Shown in pieces: positions 36,942 through 45,299 of a stretch of DNA of 64,000 bases. Numbering within the stretch: position 1 is the first letter of the stretch; every line of letters begins with the position of its first letter. Position numbers and translations under genes: made by a program. The notes beneath the pieces were generated by a model that searched no databases, was not told where the DNA came from, and saw only the letters and a list, made by a program, of their open reading frames with translations. The DNA comes from Sporosarcina sp. P2. Its GTDB lineage: Bacteria > Bacillota > Bacilli > Bacillales_A > Planococcaceae. The stretch covers positions 62,001 through 126,000 of the forward strand of contig NZ_PDYY01000006.1 of the NCBI RefSeq assembly GCF_002743255.1. Reading direction: 5' to 3'.

Positions 36942-38519
36942 TTATCTGCCGACGGTACCCATTCCGTTGATGATTTTATCTAGTGCTTCATCCATCACCG
37001 TAATCATGCGGGCAGATGCGTTGTACGCTTGCTGGAAGCGGATCATGTCGGTCATTTCTTCATCGAGTGAGACCGAGCTGATGGAATCACGGCGGTTTGA
37101 TACCGCTAATAGTAAAACACCTGAGCTTTCCGTCATTTTGATTGCTTGCTGGCCTTCGACTCCGAGTTGTCCAATCGTTTGAGCGTAGTAGCCCTGAACG
37201 CTTGAACCGTCTAGTCCGGGTAACTTCGCAAAGAATACATCACCCAGTTTTTTAGCGTTTTGGCCGTTACCGATTTCGGCGTTACCACTCGGGTTATCTG
37301 GATCTGTACTGATCGGGTCGGAAGTAGATGCCGCCAGCTGATTAGGATCCGTCCTAATGTCTTTATTTACTGCGATAGTGCTAGCAGAAAATTCTGCTGC
37401 GCCAGTCGTAGAAATAAAGAATGGTTTACCTTTTTCTCCTTTTAAGTTCGTACCGCCCTCATGTACAATATTAAACGCTTTCGCAAACTCATTCGCCATT
37501 CTATCCAGTTTCTCCATCATCTCTGGGTATAGACCTTTTTCTTTACCACCAGAATCTATATAACCATACGAATCCACAAGTGATTTCAATTCGCCACTTT
37601 TGACCATATCGTTAACAGACAGCTTACCGTCAGCAGGATTCTGAATCGGTCCCCCTGTAAACGTGAAGCCTGTCATTAAATTAGGAAACGGTTGATTTGG
37701 GTCATTGCCATCTACAGTGAGTTCTGCGACTTTGTCTTTTTGTACTACGGTGATCGTTTTTCCTGGAACATTCGTTTTAATTTTAATCGTCACAGTACCT
37801 TCCGCAATAGCAAGAGCACGTCCGCCCGATTTCTCATAACTCGTTTCAATCGGCAAGTAACTAGACAACTTGTCCAGTAAGCCGTCACGCGTATCATAGA
37901 GATCGTTTGGCAAGTAGCCATTTGGTTCCACATTGGCGATTTGTTTGTTTAATTCTCCAATTTGAGTTAGCAACGAGTTAATATCATTTGTACTAAAGTC
38001 AATTTGGTCGCCTAGATTCCCTTTAATTTCAGAAACAGATTTATAAATATAGTTAAACGAGTCAGCTACCGCCACCCCGCGCTCCACAACGACTGCACGC
38101 GCCCCGCCGTTTTCGGGACTCGTCGCAAGTGTCTGCAATGATTGCCAAAAGTCGCTCATCGATTGCTGTAAACCATACTCTGAAGGTTCGCCTATCGCGT
38201 CTTCCATTTGTGCAATGGCATTCGTACGCGATTCCCAGTACCCAAGTTTCGTCGATTCACTACGAAACTGATGATCGACAAATGAATCTCGAATTCGCTG
38301 AATGCTCCCTGCTTCTACACCTGTCCCAAGAAATCCGGGAACCGTGCCCGCGTTCAGTCCAACGCCTGGAAAACCAGACGTAGCCTGCATATTCACACGC
38401 TGGCGTGAGTAACCGGGTGTATTCGCGTTCCCAATATTATGCCCTGTCGTATAAAGAGCGGATTGCTGTGTGTACAATCCGCGTTTGCTAGTTTCTAGTC
38501 CCATGAATGTCGAGCGCAT
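36942..38519 (-). CDS. flgK: Flagellar hook-associated protein FlgK
   Basis: The 525-residue HAP1 has the N-terminal signature LYTTGHNIGNANTPGYSRQRV and the C-terminal SSVSLDEEMTDMIRFQQAYNASARMITVMDE. It forms the first junction ring on the hook. ATG 38519 sits behind AAGGAGGA. It lies between flgN (its chaperone) and flgL as in Bacillus. Confidence 0.96.
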   Translation of the reverse strand: MRSTFMGLETSKRGLYTQQSALYTTGHNIGNANTPGYSRQRVNMQATSGFPGVGLNAGTVPGFLGTGVEAGSIQRIRDSFVDHQFRSESTKLGYWESRTNAIAQMEDAIGEPSEYGLQQSMSDFWQSLQTLATSPENGGARAVVVERGVAVADSFNYIYKSVSEIKGNLGDQIDFSTNDINSLLTQIGELNKQIANVEPNGYLPNDLYDTRDGLLDKLSSYLPIETSYEKSGGRALAIAEGTVTIKIKTNVPGKTITVVQKDKVAELTVDGNDPNQPFPNLMTGFTFTGGPIQNPADGKLSVNDMVKSGELKSLVDSYGYIDSGGKEKGLYPEMMEKLDRMANEFAKAFNIVHEGGTNLKGEKGKPFFISTTGAAEFSASTIAVNKDIRTDPNQLAASTSDPISTDPDNPSGNAEIGNGQNAKKLGDVFFAKLPGLDGSSVQGYYAQTIGQLGVEGQQAIKMTESSGVLLLAVSNRRDSISSVSLDEEMTDMIRFQQAYNASARMITVMDEALDKIINGMGTVGR

Positions 38520-38531
38520 ACTGTGTCCTCC

Positions 38532-39038
38532 TTAAGCTTGGGAGTCAAATGAGGAGAGCTTGGTTTTGGCTCCACTTTGTGACTGCCCTTGTACTTCGTT
38601 TTTCGAATAGTTGACGGTTTCCGGACGCGGACGGACCATGTCCAGCGATAGATTCACAAATTGAAGAGATTGATAGGTCAGTTGCTGATTGAGTTCATTC
38701 TGCTGTTTCAACTCATGAATCGCATGCAGGAGACGGTCCCTCGCCTCTGCTAACTGTTCTTTGTCCGGAATGTTTGCTAGTTCGATTAATTGCGTCATCG
38801 TCGGTTCAGCAGGTACTGCACGTCCTTGTGCGGCTATGTACTGCTTCACTTCCTGTAGACGCTTTTGGTCCATTTGCATAATAGCTGCTAAGTGAGCTTG
38901 CTCCTCCTTCAACAGCTGGTCAATCCCGTCGACGTCGCCGCTTTTTAGCAATGCGGTCTTATCGTTCGACAGACGGAGCAAGCTCGTATGCAGTTTTTCT
39001 AGGTGATTGAGCGTTGTCAAAATTGGTTCAATGGACAT
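38532..39038 (-). CDS. flgN: FlgN-type chaperone for FlgK and FlgL (YvyG)
   Basis: The 168-residue helical protein (EPILTTLNHLEKLHTSLLRLS, LLKEEQAHLAAIMQMDQ, NQQLTYQSLQFVNLSLDMV) is of the FlgN family. It holds hook-associated proteins unfolded for export. Position between flgM and flgK is the standard one. The C-terminal tail is polar and likely disordered. Confidence 0.9.
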   Translation of the reverse strand: MSIEPILTTLNHLEKLHTSLLRLSNDKTALLKSGDVDGIDQLLKEEQAHLAAIMQMDQKRLQEVKQYIAAQGRAVPAEPTMTQLIELANIPDKEQLAEARDRLLHAIHELKQQNELNQQLTYQSLQFVNLSLDMVRPRPETVNYSKNEVQGQSQSGAKTKLSSFDSQA

Positions 39039-39055
39039 GTGGAACCCTACTTTCC

Positions 39056-39322
39056 TTATAGCTTATTGAAATACGACAGCATATTGGAAGCGAGTTTACC
39101 CGCATCTACTTGATATTCTCCAGATTGCACTTGCGCTTTCAATTCCTGTACACGTTGTTGTCTTACCGATTCAATCGGTGAAGTAGCGGATAACTTTTTC
39201 GCCTCTGATGAAATCTCGAGCTTATCCGTTTTCACTTGTGCTGCTTGCTTGGTTTGATCGACTTTCATTTGTTGATTGCGGTACGGGTTGACGGCTTGTG
39301 GTTTAAATCCTTCTATTTTCAT
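39056..39322 (-). CDS. flgM: Anti-sigma-D factor FlgM
   Basis: The 88-residue protein has the FlgM C-terminal region, RQQRVQELKAQVQSGEYQVD followed by KLASNMLSYF, which binds sigma-D until the hook is finished. The N-terminal half is disordered, as usual. GAAAGGAG precedes ATG 39322. It controls hag, and by promoter sequence also the giant flagellin. Confidence 0.95.
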   Translation of the reverse strand: MKIEGFKPQAVNPYRNQQMKVDQTKQAAQVKTDKLEISSEAKKLSATSPIESVRQQRVQELKAQVQSGEYQVDAGKLASNMLSYFNKL

Positions 39323-39345
39323 ACGTCTCGCTCCTTTCGATTCTT

Positions 39346-39371
39346 ATGTTGGATTTGGGTCCTACTCTTTA
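39346..39371 (-). promoter_or_regulatory. Possible sigma-D promoter upstream of flgM
   Basis: TAAA (39371-39368), a 14-base spacer and TCCAACAT (39353-39346) on the minus strand. Five of eight -10 bases match, so the site is plausible but weak. Autoregulated flgM expression from sigma-D is known in Bacillus subtilis. Confidence 0.4.
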
Positions 39372-39411
39372 CTTCGGCAGATTTCATGAAGTTTTTAGAG
39401 GCTTTTGTACG

Positions 39412-39440
39412 AAAAAACGAGCAGTACGAACTGCTCGTTT
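39412..39440 (-). terminator. Terminator after yvyF
   Basis: AACGAGCAGT and ACTGCTCGTT form a perfect 10-bp stem with a TCGT loop and a T-run on the minus strand. It separates the degV-comF-yvyF unit from the flgM operon. Confidence 0.9.
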
Positions 39441-39449
39441 CGTATTTCA

Positions 39450-39872
39450 TCATCTACCGTCTTTTTGCGTGTAGTATGTGCCTCTATCTTGCGCTTTAAT
39501 CGCTTCACGAAGCTCTTGCGCCGCGTCAAATGTTCGTAAATCGGATTGAATCTCATCCGTACATTTGGCACAGATCTTACCTGTCGATGTTAATGCGCCA
39601 CATTTATCACACGGATAGCCGAGGTTCGGGAACAATGCGGGTTGCAGTCTTCCTTTACGCACCCAGCGATGCAGTAATTCCTGTGTCACGCCTGTTACTT
39701 CCACAATCCGCTCGATATTCGCTGCACGGTTCTCTCGTTTGCGTAAAAATCGATAGACTGTTTCATACATTTCTTCTTCCGCTTGCGCACACGTGCCACA
39801 TACGTCCCGAAGTCCTGTGTAATTAAACATACTGCCACATGTCGGACAATTTCGTACTTCCGCCATCTCCAT
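39450..39872 (-). CDS. yvyF: Flagellar-operon zinc-finger protein YvyF
   Basis: The 140-residue protein has four CxxC pairs: CPTC and CGTC in the N-terminal ribbon, CDKC and CAKC in the C-terminal ribbon. Between them lies a helical, MerR/HTH-like stretch (IVEVTGVTQELLHRWVRKGR). It is the TIGR03826/YvyF family found between comFC and flgM. The start is uncertain: ATG 39872 overlaps the comFC stop, and GTG 39875 is one codon further. The function is not established. Confidence 0.88.
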   Translation of the reverse strand: MEMAEVRNCPTCGSMFNYTGLRDVCGTCAQAEEEMYETVYRFLRKRENRAANIERIVEVTGVTQELLHRWVRKGRLQPALFPNLGYPCDKCGALTSTGKICAKCTDEIQSDLRTFDAAQELREAIKAQDRGTYYTQKDGR

Positions 39873-40486
39873 CACTTCTCTCTAATAGGTCTAAATAACG
39901 TCACTGCTTCCACTCGGTGTACACCGCTTTGTTTCAACGCTTCCGCGGCGTGACGCAATGTGGTGCCGGTCGTATAAATATCGTCAACGAGCACGTACAC
40001 TGCTTCATTATAGAGTATATCGGCTGGTACGTGGAATAGTTCAGTCATTGCGAGCCGTTCGCTGCGAGATTTTTCACCCATGACGGATTCCGTTGTTTTT
40101 TCAAGTAGCGATTGATACGGGATCTTCGCTGCTTCTAGTAACGCATCCACTTGCGAAAACGTTCGTTTCTTTTTATTGATGGGATGCATCGGAATCGGTA
40201 CGATGATTTTTTTAGAGTCGTTTAGTACGGTACGTAGTGTGGGCGCAAAAATTTGTGCGAGTGCGACGTCTTGCATGAACTTGAATTGATGCAAGTACTC
40301 TCTCGCTGCTTCATTATATGCATAGATGGAATGAACAGAATCGAGTACATCATCTTGTATGACACTGTCGATGCGTTCGAATTTATCCATACAGATTGGA
40401 CAGGCAGAAGTGTCTTTTTGAATACCGAGGAAGTGTTGCCAAGTGGGCTGGTCGTGCAGTGGTTTATCGCATAGTAAGCACGTCAT
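39872..40486 (-). CDS. comFC: Competence protein ComFC (phosphoribosyltransferase-like)
   Basis: The 204-residue protein has a zinc-binding N-terminus (CLLCDKPL, ACPICMDKF) and a PRTase fold with the VYVLVDDIYTTGTTLRHAAEAL signature. It is needed for DNA uptake along with ComFA. ATG 40486 overlaps the comFA stop by four bases. The PRTase motif is complete, so nucleotide binding is likely; its reaction in transformation is not settled. Confidence 0.93.
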   Translation of the reverse strand: MTCLLCDKPLHDQPTWQHFLGIQKDTSACPICMDKFERIDSVIQDDVLDSVHSIYAYNEAAREYLHQFKFMQDVALAQIFAPTLRTVLNDSKKIIVPIPMHPINKKKRTFSQVDALLEAAKIPYQSLLEKTTESVMGEKSRSERLAMTELFHVPADILYNEAVYVLVDDIYTTGTTLRHAAEALKQSGVHRVEAVTLFRPIREK

Positions 40487-41853
40487 TGCGGCACCTCTGT
40501 ATGGTTTAGCTTACGAATTTCTCGTTTCGCTTCGTCCATAGCATATGTGATGCCTTGATGGAACAGTACGAAGTCGCCCGATGTGTTCGGTACAGAGCGC
40601 CCCACTCGCCCACCGATTTGGATGAGTGCGCCTTTATTGAAAATCGTTTGCTCCGCTCCGACAACCGCCACTTGCACATTCGGAATAGTAATGCCCCGTT
40701 CAAGTATTGTAGTCGTCAGCAATCCAGGGACTGCTTTCTGTCTAAGTAACTGCACCCGTTCTTTGCGGTCTTCATGTTCCGCATGGACTGCGCAAATTCG
40801 CTCATCGAGTTTCTGGAATAACGGTTCTGCGATTTCCATCAGCTCAATCTGATGAAAGAAGATGAGAAACGGTTGCTTTTTAGCAAGACATTCGGTTGTC
40901 CAGCGCAGTAATTTTGCCGGAATTCGTTTCTTTTTCAGCTGTTTCTCGTAATTCCATAGCGCAACGCTTCGCGGTACGGGTAACGGCTGCCCATGATAGC
41001 GACGTGCGAGGACCGAAATGTGGCCTTGCTTTTTATTCATAGCAAGCAACTGTCTAGAAGGCGTTGCCGTCACGAAATGAATCGGTGCGTTCGGTTTTGC
41101 CGCTTTCCTGACGGCTCGCTGCAACGTTTCGTCCGCTGTGTAAGGAAACGCATCGGCTTCATCCACGAAGACCGCATCGAACGCCTCGTGAAAACGATAG
41201 AGCTGATGAGTCGTCGCAAGGATTAGCTGTGCGTCAAAGTGTTCTACTTCTGCCCCGCCATATAACGCTTCTACTTTCGTATTAGGAAAAGCAGTCGTTA
41301 ACCGCGGCAATAGTTCTAAGATAACGTCCACACGAGGCGCCGCCAGACAAACTCGCTTGCCTTCTTGTAATACATAATGAATCGGTTGAAACAGCATTTC
41401 CGTCTTGCCCGATCCGCACACTGCGTAGAGTAAATGAGATATGCCTTGTTTCGTACTTTCCAACAATTCACTCGTCGCTTTCTGCTGAGAAGGCGTCAAA
41501 TTCCCTTGCCAGTTCATACGGTGGCTCGTCGGGAAAGTCGGTGGTGTGCCTGTCCACGTGAGTAAATTTGAACAACACGACACCCGTCCCATGTTGAGAC
41601 AATTTCTACAGTAGGCGCACGGTGCTTCGCATTGAGCGCACGTGAATACGGTGAAGCGCGCTTGATTTTCATTATGGCAACGCTGGCAAGCATAGTGTGT
41701 ACCATGCCACGTCTTTTTTGTGGTAACACCTGGTGCTATATGAATATCGCCTTGACGAATCGCTTCGTCAACGACTTCTTCCGAGAATGGCAAAAGATGA
41801 CGCAACCAAATGCGGCCCGCCAAAAATTGCTTAAGTTGGTCTCGTTCGGACAT
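40483..41853 (-). CDS. comFA: ATP-dependent DNA translocase ComFA
   Basis: The start is ATG 41853 (456 residues), with AGGGGGAAC upstream; the frame reaches into degV without a better start. It has a four-cysteine zinc finger (YACQRC, TCAQC, CAYCRNC), Walker A in VCGSGKTEML, DEAD-type VDEADAF, and helicase motifs SATPSR-like VTATPSRQL and QIGGRVGRS. It drives single-stranded DNA into the cytoplasm during transformation. DegV lies 14 bp upstream, so the comF genes may be co-transcribed with degV. No separate ComK box was recognised. Confidence 0.95.
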   Translation of the reverse strand: MSERDQLKQFLAGRIWLRHLLPFSEEVVDEAIRQGDIHIAPGVTTKKTWHGTHYACQRCHNENQARFTVFTCAQCEAPCAYCRNCLNMGRVSCCSNLLTWTGTPPTFPTSHRMNWQGNLTPSQQKATSELLESTKQGISHLLYAVCGSGKTEMLFQPIHYVLQEGKRVCLAAPRVDVILELLPRLTTAFPNTKVEALYGGAEVEHFDAQLILATTHQLYRFHEAFDAVFVDEADAFPYTADETLQRAVRKAAKPNAPIHFVTATPSRQLLAMNKKQGHISVLARRYHGQPLPVPRSVALWNYEKQLKKKRIPAKLLRWTTECLAKKQPFLIFFHQIELMEIAEPLFQKLDERICAVHAEHEDRKERVQLLRQKAVPGLLTTTILERGITIPNVQVAVVGAEQTIFNKGALIQIGGRVGRSVPNTSGDFVLFHQGITYAMDEAKREIRKLNHTEVPQ

Positions 41854-41867
41854 GCAGTTCCCCCTGT

Positions 41868-42716
41868 TCAGGTTCCGCGTCGTTTCACCCAACCGAGTCC
41901 CATGGCTCCTTCACCAAGATGCGTGCCGATCACCGGACCAAAGTGGCTGATCGTGAAATCGACGTTCGGATGTTTTTCTTCTAATTGTTTCTTCCATTCT
42001 ACTGCGTCGTCATAGCGATTCGCATGGATCACTACTGCGTCGAGCAATTGATTTTTCGCATCTTCCGACAGCAAGTCCGAAATACGTTTCATCGCTTTTC
42101 TAGACGTCCGGATTTTTTCGAACGGCACGATGACTTTGTCTACGAAATGCAAAACCGGTTTCACTTGCAACAATCCGCCAACTAGCGCTTGTGCACCGGA
42201 TAAACGACCGCCACGTTGCAGATGCGATAAATCGTCCACCATGAAATAGGCTTTGACGTCTTTCTGCATGTCTTTTAATTCTTCGATGATCGCACGCGGA
42301 TGTACGCCTTCATTCGCAAGCTGTGCTGCACGGATCGCGTAAAAGCCTTGGGGATAGGCTGAAACTTCCGAATCAAACGCTAGCACTTCTAATTCCGGCA
42401 CGAACTCGGCAGCCTGTAACGCGCCCATATAGGTTCCGCTAATGCCGCTCGACAAGTGGATCGTAATGACCGCATCGTAGTCTTTTGCCAGTTCGCTAAA
42501 TAGCGCTTCGAAGTCTCCAATCGCGGGTTGTGAGGTCTTCGGTAGCGGGCCCTTGCCGCGTACCATTTCGTAAAATGCTTCGGTCGTAATGTCGACATCT
42601 TCTTTGAATTCTTTACCGTCGATAGTTACGAGTAACGGGATCGTGTGAATCCCGAGTTCTGCTTTTATGTCATCCGGCAAATACGCCGTCGTGTCTGTCA
42701 CAATCGCTGTTTTCAA
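41868..42716 (-). CDS. DegV-family fatty-acid-binding protein
   Basis: TTG 42716 (282 residues, MKTAIVTDTTAYL) is preferred because GGAG lies nine bases before it. DegV/EDD proteins bind a fatty acid and in Gram-positives serve as FakB-type carriers for the FakA kinase. TSQPAIGDF, IHLSSGISGTY, GGRLSG and FGPVIGTHLGEGAMG are family marks. It lies upstream of comFA as yviA/degV does in Bacillus subtilis. The 216-bp repeat block lies directly upstream. Confidence 0.85.
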   Translation of the reverse strand: MKTAIVTDTTAYLPDDIKAELGIHTIPLLVTIDGKEFKEDVDITTEAFYEMVRGKGPLPKTSQPAIGDFEALFSELAKDYDAVITIHLSSGISGTYMGALQAAEFVPELEVLAFDSEVSAYPQGFYAIRAAQLANEGVHPRAIIEELKDMQKDVKAYFMVDDLSHLQRGGRLSGAQALVGGLLQVKPVLHFVDKVIVPFEKIRTSRKAMKRISDLLSEDAKNQLLDAVVIHANRYDDAVEWKKQLEEKHPNVDFTISHFGPVIGTHLGEGAMGLGWVKRRGT

Positions 42717-43443
42717 TATGATCAACTCCTGTAACTTATTCTACCTGAAATTGGTGGAGTTGGCATCTGTGAAGAGGTGATTGGTGAGGATGAATTGTGG
42801 GATGTGGGGGATAGAGCGGATGAATGTCTTCATAGAGCGGTTAAGTGGTTGGATAGAGCGCTCACGGTAAAGTATGAGCGGGTTACACGCTACATAGAGC
42901 GGTAACCGAGCTGGATAGAGCGGATCTCGGCCAACTATGAGCGCGGCTCAGCCACCGTCCCTTTTTTTAGTGAAGCAAGTGTTTTCAGGGATCATGTGAG
43001 ATAGTTCGGGCTTCACAGCGTGGTCGATAGAGCGGATAAACGTCTTCATTGAGCGGGTAAACGGTTGGATAGAGCGCCCACAGTAAAGTATGAGCAGGTA
43101 ACACGCTATATAGAGCGGCAAACAAGCTGGATAGAGCGGATCTCGGCCAACTATGAGCGCGGCTCAGCCACCGCCCCTTTTTTTTAGTGAAGCAAGTGTT
43201 TTCAGGGATCATGTGAGATAGTTCGGGCTTCACAGCGTGGTCGATAGAGCGGGTAAATGATTGGATAGAGCGCCCACAGCATAGTATGAGCGGGTAACAT
43301 ACTTCATAGAGCGGTAACCGAGCTGGATAGAGCGGATCTCGGCCATCTATGAGCGCGGCGCGGCCCGACCCAGCCACCGTCACCCCCATAAACAACAAAT
43401 CCGTCCAACAGCATGAGTATTTCAATAAAAAAACCCTTCCGAA
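42717..43443. other. Gene-free stretch between degV and comFB
   Basis: About 725 bases filled mainly by repeat array 1, with the comFB terminator at its right end. Several open frames across the array (for example 42985-43425, minus) come from the repeat period and are not supported as genes. No clear degV promoter was found. Confidence 0.6.
42808..43379. repeat. Three tandem 216-bp units made of 21-bp subrepeats (array 1)
   Basis: GAGCG recurs at 42814, 42835, 42856, 42876, 42897, 42918, 42939 in unit 1; at 43030, 43051, 43072, (GAGCA 43092), 43113, 43134, 43155 in unit 2; and at 43247, 43268, 43288, 43309, 43330, 43351 in unit 3. Steps are 21, 21, 20, 21, 21, 21 bases, and unit 3 has lost one 21-bp member. 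The units are about 216 bp apart. Each of the first two is followed by CC(C)-T-run, GAAGCAAGTG and a conserved spacer ending GGGCTTCACAGCGTGGT. The usual core is ATAGAGCGG. Open frames inside it are by-products. Confidence 0.85.
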
Positions 43444-43460
43444 TCACTCGGAAGGGTTTT
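43430..43460. terminator. Terminator overlapping the comFB stop
   Basis: AAAACCCTTCCGA (43430-43442) pairs with TCGGAAGGGTTTT (43448-43460). The comFB stop codon (43444-43446) lies in the loop, and the last comFB codons form one arm. T-runs on both sides make it bidirectional. Confidence 0.88.
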
Positions 43461-43734
43461 TCATATTGTCGCATCGCGGGTTTCGCCCAACGATTCCCGC
43501 AGCCCACGCGACTTTTGTCAAGATGGCAGTGGCCCCTTGACGATCCGCTTCATGGACAGCGCGGATATACGCACTGTTTGCTTCATCAACGACATATTGA
43601 GGTTTTACATTATTCAACGTCATCGCGAGTACGTCGTTCAAGCAATGCTCGCAAGTACACGGCAAATTCAACTCGTCTTTATATTTGGATATCACGTCGC
43701 GTACTACGACTTCCATAATATTATGCACTTTCAT
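43444..43734 (-). CDS. comFB: ComFB-family late competence protein
   Basis: The 96-residue protein matches ComFB: HNIMEVVVRDVISKY, LPCTCEHCLNDVLAMTLNNV (with paired cysteines) and PQYVV. Bacterial ComFB proteins bind cyclic dinucleotides, as shown in cyanobacteria; the Bacillus role is unclear. AAGGAG precedes ATG 43734. It lies 17 bp after aspA, not inside the comF operon where Bacillus subtilis has it, so it was moved or the operon was split. The C-terminal tail is encoded by the terminator stem. Confidence 0.82.
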   Translation of the reverse strand: MKVHNIMEVVVRDVISKYKDELNLPCTCEHCLNDVLAMTLNNVKPQYVVDEANSAYIRAVHEADRQGATAILTKVAWAAGIVGRNPRCDNMKNPSE

Positions 43735-43750
43735 AGTCGAATACTCCTTA

Positions 43751-45196
43751 TTACTTAGAAAGAATAATTTTCTTCTTCAACAACTCTTTACCCGAAATAC
43801 CAGGCTTTGTCATCTCGAATGGATGTAGAATCGTATCCAACTCTTCTGTCGACAAGATATTTCTCTCGATACAAATTTCACGGATCGACTTGTTCGTTAG
43901 CAACGCTTCTTTCGCGATCTCTGATGCCACTTCATAGCCGACGTGCGGATTGATCGCCGTGATGATCCCGATACTCTTCTCCACATACTCCGACAAGTGC
44001 TCGACGTTCGCCGTGATTCCATCTAAACAATAATCGCGGAATGCACCGAATACGTTGGTCATGATTTTTAGTGACTGTAGCAAGTTGAACACCAGCACTG
44101 GCTCCATGACGTTCAATTCGAACTGCCCCGCTTCCGATGCCAACGCAATCGTCATATCGTTACCCACTACTTGGAACGACACTTGATTCATGACTTCTGC
44201 CATAACCGGGTTCACTTTTCCTGGCATGATAGACGATCCTGGCTGTCTTGCAGGTAATGCAATTTCAGAGAGACCTGTGCGTGGGCCAGATGCCATCAAA
44301 CGCAAGTCATTACAAATTTTAGACTGGTTCAGCATCGTGCCGCGTAGTGCTGCGGATACTTGCACGTACGAATCCGTATTTTGTGTGGCGTCCACTAAGT
44401 GTGTAGAAGACTTTAATTCGAAACCACTGTTTTCTGACAGGTAGCTTGCTACTTTTTTGATATAGAGTGGATCAGCGTTCAAGCCTGTTCCGACAGCTGT
44501 TGCGCCCATATTGATTTCGTACAAGTAGACGCGTGATACACGAACGCGTTCAATGTCGCGACGTAACACCATTGCGTATGCTTCAAATTCTTGTCCAAGA
44601 CGAATTGGAACAGCGTCTTGTAAGTGTGTACGGCCCATTTTCAAGACTGATTGGAATTCAATGGATTTTTTCAAGTATGTTTTATGAAGGGATTCCATCA
44701 CGCCAAGTAGCTTATCTACTTTCATTAGTGTGGCGATATGGATCGCAGTCGGGAATGCATCATTTGTCGACTGTGCCATGTTGACATGCGTATTCGGGCT
44801 AATGATGTCGTATTCACCTTTTTTGTGGCCGAGAATTTCGAGTGCACGGTTGGCGATGACTTCGTTTGCGTTCATATTCACTGACGTTCCTGCTCCACCT
44901 TGGATTGGATCCACGAGGAACTGATCGCGCAATGCGCCATTGATCACTTCTTCAGACGCCTGGATGATTGCTTCTGCAATGTTCGCGTCCAATTGACCGA
45001 TGTCACGGTTAGCTTGTGCTGCAGATTTTTTGACGATTGCAATCGCACGGATCAAGTCGCTATTGACGCGGTAGCCTGTGATAGGAAAGTTTTCCGCTGC
45101 GCGTAGTGTTTGTATACCGTAATACGCGTCTTGTGGCACCTTCTTCTCTCCGATAAAATCCGACTCTATTCTGTACAGTAATTGTTCTTCCATCAT
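43751..45196 (-). CDS. aspA: Aspartate ammonia-lyase
   Basis: The 481-residue fumarase/aspartase-superfamily enzyme converts aspartate to fumarate and ammonia. GSSIMPGKVNPVMAE is the catalytic SS-loop signature, with SPNTHVNMAQSTNDAFPTA and MGRTHLQDAVPI in place. Length and motif order favour aspartase over fumarase (the fumarase C family reads SSTQDTH-like sequences differently). AGAGG precedes ATG 45196. comFB follows after 17 bp. Confidence 0.88.
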   Translation of the reverse strand: MMEEQLLYRIESDFIGEKKVPQDAYYGIQTLRAAENFPITGYRVNSDLIRAIAIVKKSAAQANRDIGQLDANIAEAIIQASEEVINGALRDQFLVDPIQGGAGTSVNMNANEVIANRALEILGHKKGEYDIISPNTHVNMAQSTNDAFPTAIHIATLMKVDKLLGVMESLHKTYLKKSIEFQSVLKMGRTHLQDAVPIRLGQEFEAYAMVLRRDIERVRVSRVYLYEINMGATAVGTGLNADPLYIKKVASYLSENSGFELKSSTHLVDATQNTDSYVQVSAALRGTMLNQSKICNDLRLMASGPRTGLSEIALPARQPGSSIMPGKVNPVMAEVMNQVSFQVVGNDMTIALASEAGQFELNVMEPVLVFNLLQSLKIMTNVFGAFRDYCLDGITANVEHLSEYVEKSIGIITAINPHVGYEVASEIAKEALLTNKSIREICIERNILSTEELDTILHPFEMTKPGISGKELLKKKIILSK

Positions 45197-45299
45197 GCAG
45201 AACCTCTTCTCAAGTAGTTTTTATAAGTTTAATTCGTCTATCATTATACACACAATATTTCTCATGTATAGCCGTTTAGGCATACCTTCTCATCTTACC

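Noticed and set aside
42808..43379. CRISPR array
   Set aside because: Repeats are too short and imperfect, spacers are themselves repeated between units, and no cas genes are near.
42985..43425. 146-codon minus-strand frame across array 1
   Set aside because: By-product of the 216-bp repeats, no ribosome site and no protein-like composition.
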